A DNA stretch of 18,554 nucleotides from Phyllobacteriaceae bacterium UBA1940 (GTDB taxonomy: Bacteria > Pseudomonadota > Alphaproteobacteria > Rhizobiales > Rhizobiaceae), in contig DDFA01000001.1 in NCBI GenBank assembly GCA_002336975.1, forward strand, positions 1-18,554. The letters run 5' to 3'. How positions within the stretch are numbered: the first letter of the stretch is position 1; each line of letters starts with the position of its first letter. The translations under genes were made by a program, and so were the position numbers. The notes beneath the pieces were generated by a model. The model was not told where the DNA came from and did not search any database. It saw nothing but the letters and a program-made list of their open reading frames with translations. This document shows positions 8,823 to 16,986 of the stretch, in pieces.

Positions 8823-10292
8823 ATGACCAGCCAGATCATTCCTGTTGAGCCCTTCGACTTCATCGCTTTCGGCGGCACCGGCGACCTTGCGGAGCGCAAG
8901 CTGCTGCCGGCGCTGTACCAAAGGCAGCGCGCCGGCCAGTTCACCGAGCCGACGCGCATCATCGGCTCGTCGCGCACCAAGATGACGAACGAGGAATATC
9001 GCGAGTTTGCCCGCAAGGCGATCAGCGACCATGTCAAGCCCGAGGAGATCGACGAGGCGCAGCTCGGTTCGTTCCTCGATCGGCTGAGCTATGTGCCGGC
9101 CGACGCCAAGAGCGGCGACGGTTTCGCGGCGCTAAAGCAGGCGATCGGCGATTCAAGCCGCATCCGCGTCTTCTACATGGCGGTGGCGCCGGCGCTGTTT
9201 GGAGACATCGCCCGGCTGATCCGCGAAAACGGCCTGCTGACCGACAATTCGCGCATCGTCGTGGAAAAGCCGATCGGCCGCGACCTTGCGTCGGCGAGGG
9301 TCCTGAACGACCAGATCGGCGAGGTGTTCGACGAACACCAGATTTTCCGCATCGACCACTATCTCGGCAAGGAGACGGTGCAGAACCTGATGGCGCTACG
9401 CTTCGCCAACGCGCTCTACGAGCCGCTTTGGAACTCGGCCCATATCGACCATGTGCAGATCACGGTGGCCGAGACGGTCGGGCTCGAGGACCGCATCACC
9501 TACTACAACACCGCAGGCGCGCTGCGCGACATGGTACAGAACCATATTCTGCAGCTGCTGTGCCTGGTGGCGATGGAAGCGCCGTCGGTGATGGACGCGG
9601 ACGCGGTGCGCGACGAGAAGCTGAAGGTGCTGCGGGCGCTGAAGCGGATCAACGGCAACGAGGCGGCCAAGGAAACGGTGCGCGGCCAGTATCGCGCCGG
9701 CGCATCCGCCGGCGGGCCGGTCAAGGGCTACCAGGAAGAACTCGGCGCGGCGTCGGACACCGAGACTTTCGTCGCCATCAAGGCGGAAATCGAGAACTGG
9801 CGCTGGGCCGGCGTGCCGTTCTACCTGCGCACCGGCAAGCGGCTGGCGTCGCGGGTGTCGGAGATCGTCATCGAGTTCAAGCCGATCCCGCACTCGATCT
9901 TCGGCGAGGGCGCCGGCCGCATCCAGGCCAACCAGCTGGTGATCCGGCTGCAGCCCGACGAAGGCGTCAAACAGTGGATCATGATCAAGGATCCGGGACC
10001 CGGCGGCATGCGCCTGAAGCAGATCGCGCTCGACATGAGTTTCGCCGAATCCTTCACCGAGCGGAACCCGGACGCCTATGAGCGGCTGGTGATGGACGTG
10101 GTGCGCGGCAACCAGACGCTGTTCATGCGCCGCGACGAGGTGGAGGCGGCGTGGAAATGGATCGACCCGATCCAGAACGCCTGGGCCGAGACCCACCAGG
10201 ACGTGCAAGGCTATACCTCGGGCACATGGGGCCCTTCGGCCTCGGTGGCGCTGATCGAGCGCGATGGCCGAACCTGGCACGAAAGCGATTGA
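8823..10292 (+). CDS. zwf: glucose-6-phosphate 1-dehydrogenase
   Basis: Zwf oxidises glucose-6-phosphate to 6-phosphogluconolactone with NAD(P)+, opening the Entner-Doudoroff and oxidative pentose phosphate routes in the cytoplasm. At 489 aa it has the usual length. The N-terminal nucleotide-binding motif is FGGTGDLAERKLLPAL (16-31). EKPIGRDL (148-155) and the signature RIDHYLGKE (176-184) carry substrate-binding Lys149 and Lys183 and His179. His241 in MVQNHILQLL aligns with the catalytic base. FYLRTGKRL lies in the C-terminal domain. The ATG at 8823 has only a weak purine stretch upstream. It is the first gene of a zwf-pgl-edd series; a large inverted repeat separates it from pgl. Confidence 0.96.
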   Translation: MTSQIIPVEPFDFIAFGGTGDLAERKLLPALYQRQRAGQFTEPTRIIGSSRTKMTNEEYREFARKAISDHVKPEEIDEAQLGSFLDRLSYVPADAKSGDGFAALKQAIGDSSRIRVFYMAVAPALFGDIARLIRENGLLTDNSRIVVEKPIGRDLASARVLNDQIGEVFDEHQIFRIDHYLGKETVQNLMALRFANALYEPLWNSAHIDHVQITVAETVGLEDRITYYNTAGALRDMVQNHILQLLCLVAMEAPSVMDADAVRDEKLKVLRALKRINGNEAAKETVRGQYRAGASAGGPVKGYQEELGAASDTETFVAIKAEIENWRWAGVPFYLRTGKRLASRVSEIVIEFKPIPHSIFGEGAGRIQANQLVIRLQPDEGVKQWIMIKDPGPGGMRLKQIALDMSFAESFTERNPDAYERLVMDVVRGNQTLFMRRDEVEAAWKWIDPIQNAWAETHQDVQGYTSGTWGPSASVALIERDGRTWHESD

Positions 10293-10311
10293 TGAGTAGC
10301 CGCTCAGCATT

Positions 10312-10407
10312 TACCCCCACCCCGTACCCCTCCCCACAAGGGGGAGGGGGGCGGCAACGCCTCAGAATCCCCCTCCCCCTTGTGGGGAGGGGTACGGGGT
10401 GGGGGTA
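10312..10407. repeat. 39-bp perfect inverted repeat with nested hairpins, zwf-pgl gap
   Basis: Bases 10312-10350 are the exact reverse complement of 10369-10407, with an 18-base spacer (10351-10368). Each arm also folds on itself because CCCCTCCCC and GGGGAGGGG lie on either side of ACAA or TTGT. A cruciform, one long hairpin or two small ones are therefore possible. The element starts 19 bases after the zwf stop and ends 27 bases before the pgl start. Recalled rhizobial intergenic elements have the same core (CTCCCCCTTGTGGGGAG), so it is probably one copy of a dispersed palindromic family. Confidence 0.92.
10384..10405 (+). promoter_or_regulatory. G-quadruplex motif upstream of pgl
   Basis: The right arm of the inverted repeat reads G4-A-G4-TAC-G4-T-G5 on the coding strand: four G-runs with loops of 1, 3 and 1 bases, a strong canonical quadruplex pattern. 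In mRNA it would lie about 20 bases before the pgl ribosome binding site (GGAGG, 10425-10429). The left arm gives the same motif on the opposite strand. Folding into the long hairpin would compete with it. Confidence 0.5.
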
Positions 10408-10434
10408 TTCCAATCCCGACGCGTGGAGGTGCGC

Positions 10435-11139
10435 ATGCCTTCAGACCTGAAGGTCACCCGCCATGATTTCGTCTCCCGGCCCGACCTCGCTTCTGCGCTG
10501 GCGGGAGACATCGCCGACCATCTGACCCGCGCAATTGAAGCGCGCGGGGCGGCCACACTGGCTGTCTCGGGCGGCACGACGCCGACGGCGATGCTGCGCC
10601 GGCTGTCGAAAGAGGCAGTCGACTGGAGCAGGGTGACAGTGACGCTGGTCGACGAACGCTTCGTGCCGATGGAGTCGAACCGTTCCAACGCCAGGCTGGT
10701 GCGCGAGACGCTGCTGGAAGGCGCGGCCAACGCCGCCAGCTTCCTGCCGCTCTATTCTCCGGCGCCCTCGGCGGAGGAAGCCGCGAGCGCCGCCAACAAT
10801 CTGATCGAAGTGCTGCGCCTGCCTCTGGACGTCGTCGTGCTGGGCATGGGAACCGACGGCCATACCGCTTCGTTCTTCGCCGACGCGGCCGAGATCGAGC
10901 AGTTGCTCGACATGAAGACGCACAGGCTTGTCGCGGCGGCGAATGCGCCAAGCGCCGGCGAGGCGCGGCTGACCCTGACGCTGCCGCCGATCGCGACCGC
11001 CCGCTACGTCGCGCTGCATATCGAAGGCGAGGCGAAGAAGGCGGCGCTGGACCAGGCGCTGGCCGACGGGTCGCGGCTGCCGATCCGGCGCGTCATCGAC
11101 GCGGCTGCATCGCCGGTGGAGATTTTCTGGGCGGCGTGA
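10435..11139 (+). CDS. pgl: 6-phosphogluconolactonase (DevB/Pgl type)
   Basis: This enzyme hydrolyses 6-phosphogluconolactone, the product of Zwf, to 6-phosphogluconate. It is 234 aa, normal for the NagB/DevB-like lactonases. Motifs: phosphate-binding SGGTTP (45-50), LVDERFVP (71-78) followed by SNRSNARLV, and the family signature [14 protein letters not shown] (135-148). The C-terminus [20 protein letters not shown] is typical. The start ATG at 10435 is set by GGAGG 5 bases upstream; longer in-frame starts would read into the inverted repeat. It is the second gene of zwf-pgl-edd, and its stop overlaps or nearly touches the start of edd, so the two are probably translated together. Confidence 0.94.
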   Translation: MPSDLKVTRHDFVSRPDLASALAGDIADHLTRAIEARGAATLAVSGGTTPTAMLRRLSKEAVDWSRVTVTLVDERFVPMESNRSNARLVRETLLEGAANAASFLPLYSPAPSAEEAASAANNLIEVLRLPLDVVVLGMGTDGHTASFFADAAEIEQLLDMKTHRLVAAANAPSAGEARLTLTLPPIATARYVALHIEGEAKKAALDQALADGSRLPIRRVIDAAASPVEIFWAA

Positions 11140-11162
11140 GCCGCCGAACCTGGGACACGAAC

Positions 11163-12983
11163 ATGACCGCACGCAAAGACATCGCCGCCATCACCAACCG
11201 CATCCGTGAACGTTCGAAATCCGGACGCGAGGCCTATCTAGGCCGCGTCGACGCGGCGGCGGGCAAACGGGCCAATCGCGCGGTGCTGGGCTGCGGCAAC
11301 CTCGCCCACGGCTTTGCGGTGTGTTCGCCTGCGGAAAAGACCGCGCTCGGCGCAGACGCCGCGCCGAACCTCGGCATCATCACCGCCTATAACGACATGC
11401 TGTCGGCGCATCAGCCGTTCGAGACATTCCCGCAACTGATCAAGCAGGCGGCGCGCGAGGCCGGGGGCGTGGCGCAGGTGGCGGGCGGCGTGCCGGCGAT
11501 GTGCGACGGCGTCACCCAGGGCCAGCCGGGCATGGAGCTGTCGCTGTTTTCGCGCGACGTCATCGCCATGGCGGCGGCGATCGGGCTGTCGCACAACATG
11601 TTCGACGCCGCCGTCTATCTCGGCGTGTGCGACAAGATCGTGCCCGGCCTGACGATCGCGGCGCTGACCTTCGGCCATCTGCCGGCGGTGTTCATTCCCG
11701 CCGGGCCGATGACCAGCGGTATGCCCAATGACGAGAAAGCGCACATCCGCCAGCTCTATGCCGAGGGAAAAGTCGGCCGCGACGAATTGCTGGCGTGCGA
11801 ATCGAAGAGCTATCACGGGCCCGGCACCTGCACCTTCTACGGCACCGCCAATTCAAACCAGATGCTGATGGAGATCATGGGGCTGCACACGCCCGGCTCC
11901 TCCTTCGTCAACCCGAACACGCCGCTGCGCGACGCGCTGACCCGCGAGGCGGCGAAGCGGGCGATCGCGATCACCCAGCTGGGCAACGCCTATACGCCGG
12001 TGGGGCGGATGATCGACGAGCGGTCGATCGTCAACGGCGTGGTGGGCCTGCACGCCACCGGCGGCTCGACCAACCACACGATCCACCTGATCGCGATGGC
12101 GCAGGCGGCGGGAATTTCGCTGACCTGGCAGGACATTTCGGACCTCTCCGACATCACGCCGCTGCTGGCCAGGGTCTACCCGAACGGGCTGGCCGACGTG
12201 AACCATTTCGCCGCGGCCGGCGGCATGGGGTTCCTGATCCGCGAATTGCTGTCGGCGGGCTATCTGCATGACGACGTGCAGACGGTGTGGGGCGACGGGC
12301 TGGACGCCTATGCGGTCGAGGCGAAGCTTGGCCGCGACGGGACGGTGAAGCGCGAACCGGCGCCAAAACTGCCCGGCGACGCCAAGGTGCTGGCGACGGC
12401 GGCCAGGCCGTTCCATCCGACAGGCGGGCTGAAAGTGATGACCGGCAATCTCGGCCACGCGATCAGCAAGACGTCGGCGGTCAAGGCAGAGCGGCGCGTC
12501 GTCGAAGCGCCGGCGCTGGTGTTCGACAGCCAGGACGCGCTGAACGCGGCGTTCAAGGCCGGCGAACTGGAGCGGGATTTCATCGCCGTGATCCGCTTCC
12601 AGGGCCCGAAGGCCAACGGCATGCCGGAACTGCACAAACTGACGACGATCCTCGGCGTGCTGCAGGACCGCGGCTTCAAGGTGGCGCTGGTGACGGACGG
12701 GCGCATGTCGGGCGCGTCGGGCAAGGTTCCGAGCGCGATCCACGTGACGCCGGAGGCGCTGGACGGCGGGCCGATCGGCAGAGTGCGCGACGGCGACATG
12801 ATCCGCCTCGACGGGGAGAGCGGAACGCTGGAAGTTCTCGTATCCGGGGCCGAACTGGCGGCCCGGCCGCAGGCGGACGCCGATCTGTCAGGCAATGATT
12901 TCGGCATGGGCCGCGAACTGTTCGCGGCCTTCCGCGCGATCGCGGGGCGGGCGGACACGGGTGGAAGCGTGTTCGCCCGCTGA
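11163..12983 (+). CDS. edd: phosphogluconate dehydratase
   Basis: Edd removes water from 6-phosphogluconate to give 2-keto-3-deoxy-6-phosphogluconate, the defining step of the Entner-Doudoroff pathway. It belongs to the IlvD/Edd iron-sulfur dehydratases; 606 aa is the usual size. Family motifs: [13 protein letters not shown] (73-85), [22 protein letters not shown] with Cys156, and [16 protein letters not shown] with Cys223 (likely cluster ligands), then [13 protein letters not shown] and [23 protein letters not shown] near the end. ATG 11163 is chosen by family length and a weak GGGA site. A GTG at 11136 overlaps the pgl stop as GTGA and would add 9 residues. No eda is seen in the window. It converges on the binding-protein gene with only 6 bases between stops. 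Confidence 0.95.
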   Translation: MTARKDIAAITNRIRERSKSGREAYLGRVDAAAGKRANRAVLGCGNLAHGFAVCSPAEKTALGADAAPNLGIITAYNDMLSAHQPFETFPQLIKQAAREAGGVAQVAGGVPAMCDGVTQGQPGMELSLFSRDVIAMAAAIGLSHNMFDAAVYLGVCDKIVPGLTIAALTFGHLPAVFIPAGPMTSGMPNDEKAHIRQLYAEGKVGRDELLACESKSYHGPGTCTFYGTANSNQMLMEIMGLHTPGSSFVNPNTPLRDALTREAAKRAIAITQLGNAYTPVGRMIDERSIVNGVVGLHATGGSTNHTIHLIAMAQAAGISLTWQDISDLSDITPLLARVYPNGLADVNHFAAAGGMGFLIRELLSAGYLHDDVQTVWGDGLDAYAVEAKLGRDGTVKREPAPKLPGDAKVLATAARPFHPTGGLKVMTGNLGHAISKTSAVKAERRVVEAPALVFDSQDALNAAFKAGELERDFIAVIRFQGPKANGMPELHKLTTILGVLQDRGFKVALVTDGRMSGASGKVPSAIHVTPEALDGGPIGRVRDGDMIRLDGESGTLEVLVSGAELAARPQADADLSGNDFGMGRELFAAFRAIAGRADTGGSVFAR

Positions 12984-12989
12984 CGCGGT

Positions 12990-14096
12990 CTATTGGGCGG
13001 CGACGATCTTGCCGTCTTCCCACTTGTAGAGCGAGAAGCTCGGCGAGGTCAGGTCGCCGGTCTCGCCATAGGTCAGGTCGCCGATGGCGGTCTTGATCGG
13101 CTGGCCGTCCTTGACCGCAGCGGCGACCGCCGCCGCATCATCGGCGCTGCCGGCCTTCTCGATGCCAGCCTTCAGCACTTCGACCGCCGCATAGGCGTTG
13201 AGGGTAAAGGCCTCGGCGGGAATGCTCCTGGCCTGGAGCGCGGCGATGGCGGCGGCCGAATTCGGGCTCTTGGTGGCGTCCGACGCGTTGGTGAACAGCG
13301 TGCCGGCCGACGCCTCGTTGCCGATGGCCCAATATTCGGTGTTGGACAGGCCCTCGCCGCCGATGATCTGCAGCGAGACGCCGGCGTCCTTCAACTGGCG
13401 CGCCAAGAGACCGGCCTCGGGGTGATAGCCGCCGTAGTAGAGGACCTCGACGCCGGCTTCCTTGAGGCGGGTGACGACGGCGGCGTAGTCCTTCTCGCCG
13501 GGATTGATCGACAGATCGACGGTCTCGGCGACGCCGCCGGCCTTGATGGCGTTGCGGAACGCGTCCGCCAGACCCTTGCCGTAGGCGCCCTTGTCGTCGA
13601 CGATGGCGATCTTCTTGTCCTTGAGATTGGCGACGACATAGGCGGCGGCGACGTCGGCCTGCTGGTCGTCACGGCCGCAGGTGCGCAGGATGTTGGTCAG
13701 GCCGCGATTGGTGAGGTCCGGCGCGGTGGCGGTGGGCGTCACCATCAGCAGGCCGTTTTCGGCGAACACGTCGGACGCGGGAATGGCGACGCCGGAGGTG
13801 ACCGGCCCGACCGCGAACTTTACTCCCTCGCCGACCAGGCCGTTGGCGGCGGACACGCCCTGTGTCGGATCGCCGGCGTCGTCGGCGAGCTTCAGCACCA
13901 CCTGCTGGCCCAGAATGCCGCCGGCCTTGTTGATTTCGGCGACGGCGGTTTCGGCGCCGTTCTTGACCTGCTCGCCATAGGCGGCGACGGGGCCGGTCAG
14001 CGGTGCGACGAGGCCGATGGTGATGTCGGCGCGCGCAATCGAGATCATGGCGAGCGTGGCGCCGAGCGACAGAGTCAGCAGTTTCTTGAGTTTCAT
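12990..14096 (-). CDS. branched-chain amino acid ABC transporter substrate-binding protein
   Basis: A periplasmic binding protein of the LivJ/LivK class (368 aa), which captures leucine-type amino acids or related small molecules for an ABC importer. Residues 1-23 are a Sec signal peptide (basic MKLKK, hydrophobic core, cut after SIARA). The mature part begins [29 protein letters not shown], the family hallmark, followed by [29 protein letters not shown]-like [16 protein letters not shown], and [19 protein letters not shown]. Two cytoplasm-type Cys are not an issue; only one Cys (ILRTCGRDD) is seen. An AGGAG site precedes the ATG. No permease or ATPase genes adjoin it, so it is an orphan binding protein or relies on a system encoded elsewhere. 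Ligand specificity is not determined. Confidence 0.92.
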   Translation of the reverse strand: MKLKKLLTLSLGATLAMISIARADITIGLVAPLTGPVAAYGEQVKNGAETAVAEINKAGGILGQQVVLKLADDAGDPTQGVSAANGLVGEGVKFAVGPVTSGVAIPASDVFAENGLLMVTPTATAPDLTNRGLTNILRTCGRDDQQADVAAAYVVANLKDKKIAIVDDKGAYGKGLADAFRNAIKAGGVAETVDLSINPGEKDYAAVVTRLKEAGVEVLYYGGYHPEAGLLARQLKDAGVSLQIIGGEGLSNTEYWAIGNEASAGTLFTNASDATKSPNSAAAIAALQARSIPAEAFTLNAYAAVEVLKAGIEKAGSADDAAAVAAAVKDGQPIKTAIGDLTYGETGDLTSPSFSLYKWEDGKIVAAQ

Positions 14097-14181
14097 CTCA
14101 TCTCTCCTGTCCTTGCAGATATGAGACTAGCTAGTGCAGAAGCGGCGGATGTCCTCGGTGCTGTGCAACAGAATCAATTGA

Positions 14182-14215
14182 ACCAGCGCGCAAGGTTTCG
14201 TGACCGGCGCGCTGG
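14182..14215 (-). terminator. terminator candidate after the VWA gene
   Basis: CCAGCGCGC and GCGCGCTGG (14183-14191 and 14207-14215) form a perfect 9-bp stem with a 15-base loop, 15 bases past the VWA stop on the minus strand. Only TTCAATTGATT follows, a poor U-tract. It lies in the 134-base gap that also carries the leader of the binding-protein gene. Confidence 0.45.
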
Positions 14216-14230
14216 CCGTGGCTGGCAGGA

Positions 14231-15868
14231 TCAGGGAACGACGACTTCCGTGCGTTCGCCGGCCTTGACCGAAAACGCGGTTTCGGCCTCCGGCTTGTCG
14301 CTGGCAAAGCGGGTGACGACGACATAGTCGCCGGCTCCAAGCGTCGTCTGCATGGCGTCGCCGTAGCCGTATGTGGCCTGAATGCGCTCGCCTTGCAGGT
14401 TCTTCTTCGCCTCGAAGATGCGGAATTCCTCACCGCCGGACGCACTGATCGCAACCACGCCTGCGTCGAGCGCGACCGCGACGTCGGTGCGCTCGGCGAC
14501 CTTGACGCTGAACGGCTGTTCCCGCGACGCGGCCTGCATTTCGACGAGTGCGACATATTCGCCCGGCGGCAGGTCGAACTGGACGCCCGGACCGAAGCCA
14601 TAGGTCACCTGTTCGCGCGAACCGTCCAGCTGTTTGGCGGCCTTGACGATTCTCCACGACAGCCCGCCTGAATCGACCTTCTCGCCGCCGGCGGCGTAGT
14701 AGGCGTCGACCACAGCCTTGCCAACGCCGACAATGATGTCCTTGCTGATCGTCTGCCCGGCCGCGAGTTGGAAGGTCTCGGTCGCCTCTCCGGCCCCGAG
14801 CTTGACGGTCACGACGGTTTCGCCGGCCGGCACGACGGTCTTGAGTTCCCCGTAATTGGCGGTCGAGACACCCTCGCCGGGATAGTCGACAATGATCTGC
14901 GCATTGCCGTCCGGCTGCGCGCCGGGCGACGGCAAGGCGCGCAGCAGCAGCGCGCCGGCGTTCAGATCAAGCGTCGGCGACGCCGCTTTGCCCGCTTCGA
15001 TCGTCAAGGGCTGCTCGACCGACACATTGCCGCTGGTGGCGACGACGACGTATCCGCCAGGCTCCAGATTGCCCTTCGCCCCCTGATAGTCGCTGAACGC
15101 CTGATCGGTTCTTGCGCCGGCGGAATCGGTCTTAAAAACCTCGAAATGGACATCGATGGGCGATGGCTGGGCGCCGGACGCCGACAGAACCGCGCCGGGC
15201 GCGAAATTGTATTCGAGCTTGGGCGCGGGCTCCGAAGCGGCGGGCTGGGCGACGACGACGGTCTTGAGCGCGTCTTCCAGCGCCTGCCTGTCGCCGGCCT
15301 GGATATATTTGCCGCCGGTGTTTTCGGCGAGGCAGGCGACCTGTTTGCCTTCCTCGTCGGTGAGGCCGAAGCCGACGACATGGGCGGTGAAGTCGACGCC
15401 CGACTGCTCAAGCTCCCTGCCAAGCGCGCAGGGATCGGCATTGCAGGTCTCGATGCCGTCGGTGATCAGCACCACCGTCGCCTTTTCCTCGGTGTAGCGC
15501 AGCGCCTCGGCCGCCTGGCGCACCGCTTCCGACAACGGCGTCTTGCCGAGGAACTTCATCGTATCGGCGGCCTGGGAAATCGCGGCCGCGGTTCCGGCGG
15601 CCGGCGGGACGACAAGTTCGATGTCGTCGCACTGACCCTTGTGGCGGTGGCCGTAGGCCATCAGGCCAAGCTCGGCGTCGGCCGGCACAGATTGCAGCAC
15701 GGTCTTGAGGGTCTGGCGCGCGATCTCGAGCTTCGGCTTGCCGTCGATCTGGCCCCACATCGAGCCGGAGGCGTCGAGGACGATGATGGTGCGATCGGCG
15801 GCGGCCGCGCCGAAGGTCAGCAAGGCCGTGGCGGCAAATGAAACGATCGCGCGCGACAAAGCGGACAT
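14231..15868 (-). CDS. exported von Willebrand factor A domain protein with four C-terminal repeats
   Basis: A 545-aa secreted protein. Residues 1-24 are a Sec signal peptide (cut near GAAAA-D). The VWA domain spans ~26-207 with an intact MIDAS metal site: D32-S34-S36 (LDASGSMWG), Thr110 and Asp137 (LITDGIETC). Cys80, Cys142, Cys147 and Cys179 are all in this domain and could form two disulfides in the periplasm. From ~218 to 545 I see four beta-rich repeats of 75-90 aa. Each has a G-Y/T-V-V-type strand (GGYVVVATSG, AGETVVTVKLG, PGEYVALVEM, AGDYVVVTRF) followed by F/L-x-V/I-x-AG; the last two are clearest. VWA proteins bind partners through the MIDAS metal; no partner gene adjoins. GGAGG precedes the ATG. 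It stands alone as a transcription unit. Confidence 0.88.
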   Translation of the reverse strand: MSALSRAIVSFAATALLTFGAAAADRTIIVLDASGSMWGQIDGKPKLEIARQTLKTVLQSVPADAELGLMAYGHRHKGQCDDIELVVPPAAGTAAAISQAADTMKFLGKTPLSEAVRQAAEALRYTEEKATVVLITDGIETCNADPCALGRELEQSGVDFTAHVVGFGLTDEEGKQVACLAENTGGKYIQAGDRQALEDALKTVVVAQPAASEPAPKLEYNFAPGAVLSASGAQPSPIDVHFEVFKTDSAGARTDQAFSDYQGAKGNLEPGGYVVVATSGNVSVEQPLTIEAGKAASPTLDLNAGALLLRALPSPGAQPDGNAQIIVDYPGEGVSTANYGELKTVVPAGETVVTVKLGAGEATETFQLAAGQTISKDIIVGVGKAVVDAYYAAGGEKVDSGGLSWRIVKAAKQLDGSREQVTYGFGPGVQFDLPPGEYVALVEMQAASREQPFSVKVAERTDVAVALDAGVVAISASGGEEFRIFEAKKNLQGERIQATYGYGDAMQTTLGAGDYVVVTRFASDKPEAETAFSVKAGERTEVVVP

Positions 15869-15982
15869 GTCTTGCCTCCATCCGTCTCAGGGAAAGCTAA
15901 CGAATGAGGACGGACAGGACAATGACAGATTACATACTTTGCGCAACGTGTCCGGGCCGGATGGGGAGTTGGGCAGCCTGTC

Positions 15983-16945
15983 CTAATAGGTCGTGCGCCG
16001 TTCCTCGCTGGGCGGGCGGCCGAACTGGAGCCGGTAGGACTGGGCGAAATAGGAATGCGAGGTGAAGCCGGTGGCGATGGCGACATCGAGAATCGGCAGG
16101 TTGGTCTGGCGCAGCAGTTCGCGGGCGCGCTCAAGCCTCAGCCGCATGTAGTAGCGGCCGGGCGTCATGTTCATATGGCGCAGGAACAGGCGCTCGACCT
16201 GCCGCACCGACAGATCGACCGAATTGGCCAGCTGCACGGCGGTCAGCGGATCGTCGACGCGGTCGGCCATCAGCTCGACGATCTTCTTCAGCTTCTGCGA
16301 CTTGCCGGTCAGGTCTCGTTCGGGCCCGACGCGCTGGCGGTCGGTGGAGGAGCGGATGCGCTCGTACTGGAACTGGTTGGCGACCTCGGACGCCAGCCCG
16401 GCGCCGAAATCGGAGCGGACGATCTCCAGCATCAGGTCGATGGTCGTCGCGCCGCCGGCGCAGGTGTAGCGCTTGCGGTCGATGGCGAAGACCGAACCGG
16501 TCAGCTCGATGTCGGGAAACCGTTCCCGAAAGCTCGCCCGGTGCTCCCAGTGAATGGTGCAGGCGTAGCCGTCGAGCTGGCCGGCCTCGGCCAGCAGATA
16601 GGGGCCGACGGAAAAGCCGCCCAGCGCCGCCCCTCGCCTGCCGAGATTGCGCAGCGCGGCGATCGCCTTCGCCTTGCCGGGAAACTCGACCGTCAGGTCG
16701 GCGCAGACAAACAGGATGTCGACCGGCGGCAGGTCGGCGATGGCGAAGTCTATCTTCTGCGGCAGGCCGTTCGACGCGACGACGGCGTCGCCATTGGCGG
16801 ACACGGTCTTCCACGCATAGAAGTCGCGCCCCGCAAGGCGATTGGCCGACCGGACAATGTCGATGGCCGCCGCGAGGGCAAACAGCGAAAACTTGTCGAC
16901 CAGCAGAAAAGCGAACTGCCGGCCCGGGACAATCGGTTCGGGCAT
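15983..16945 (-). CDS. GlxA-family AraC-type transcriptional regulator
   Basis: A 320-aa regulator with two parts. Residues ~10-190 form a DJ-1/PfpI (class I amidotransferase-like) sensor domain (FAFLLVDKFSLFALAAAIDIVRSAN, VDILFVCADL, TCAGGATTIDLMLEIV). Residues ~228-315 hold the AraC DNA-binding domain with two helix-turn-helix units (LTAVQLANSVDLSVRQVERLF and ILDVAIATGFTSHSYFAQSYRLQFGRPPSEER). The usual nucleophile elbow (G-x-C-T-G) is replaced by GGFSVGPY (109-116), so the domain is probably a ligand sensor, not an enzyme. Relatives include GbdR, CdhR and ArgR, which control amine, carnitine and arginine use; that makes the puu-like genes a conceivable but untested target. It follows folD by 41 bases and has a poor ribosome binding site. 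Confidence 0.9.
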   Translation of the reverse strand: MPEPIVPGRQFAFLLVDKFSLFALAAAIDIVRSANRLAGRDFYAWKTVSANGDAVVASNGLPQKIDFAIADLPPVDILFVCADLTVEFPGKAKAIAALRNLGRRGAALGGFSVGPYLLAEAGQLDGYACTIHWEHRASFRERFPDIELTGSVFAIDRKRYTCAGGATTIDLMLEIVRSDFGAGLASEVANQFQYERIRSSTDRQRVGPERDLTGKSQKLKKIVELMADRVDDPLTAVQLANSVDLSVRQVERLFLRHMNMTPGRYYMRLRLERARELLRQTNLPILDVAIATGFTSHSYFAQSYRLQFGRPPSEERRTTY

Positions 16946-16986
16946 GCAAGTCAGCTTTACAAGATGGCGTCAGACGCGGGAAGTGG

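Noticed and set aside
9396..10310. 304-aa open frame antisense to zwf
   Set aside because: zwf is unambiguous with all motifs; the antisense frame shows no motif and starts in the intergenic gap without a site.
10312..10407. Inverted repeat as an insertion-sequence remnant or CRISPR-like unit
   Set aside because: Only one pair of arms, no transposase fragment, no target duplication that I can see, and no regular spacers; it fits a dispersed palindromic element better.
12984..12989. Bidirectional terminator between edd and the binding-protein gene
   Set aside because: The gap is just 6 bases, and I see no clear stem with a T-tract around the two stop codons.
14126..14135. ACTAGCTAGT palindrome upstream of the binding-protein gene, as an operator
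   Set aside because: Only 10 bases, not extended by flanks, and lying within the probable leader; too little to call a binding site.
12993..14327. 444-aa open frame on the plus strand across the binding-protein gene
   Set aside because: It mirrors a clear LivK-type gene on the other strand, is Gly/Asp/Ala/Arg-rich without family motifs, and has no convincing ribosome binding site; a typical high-GC shadow.
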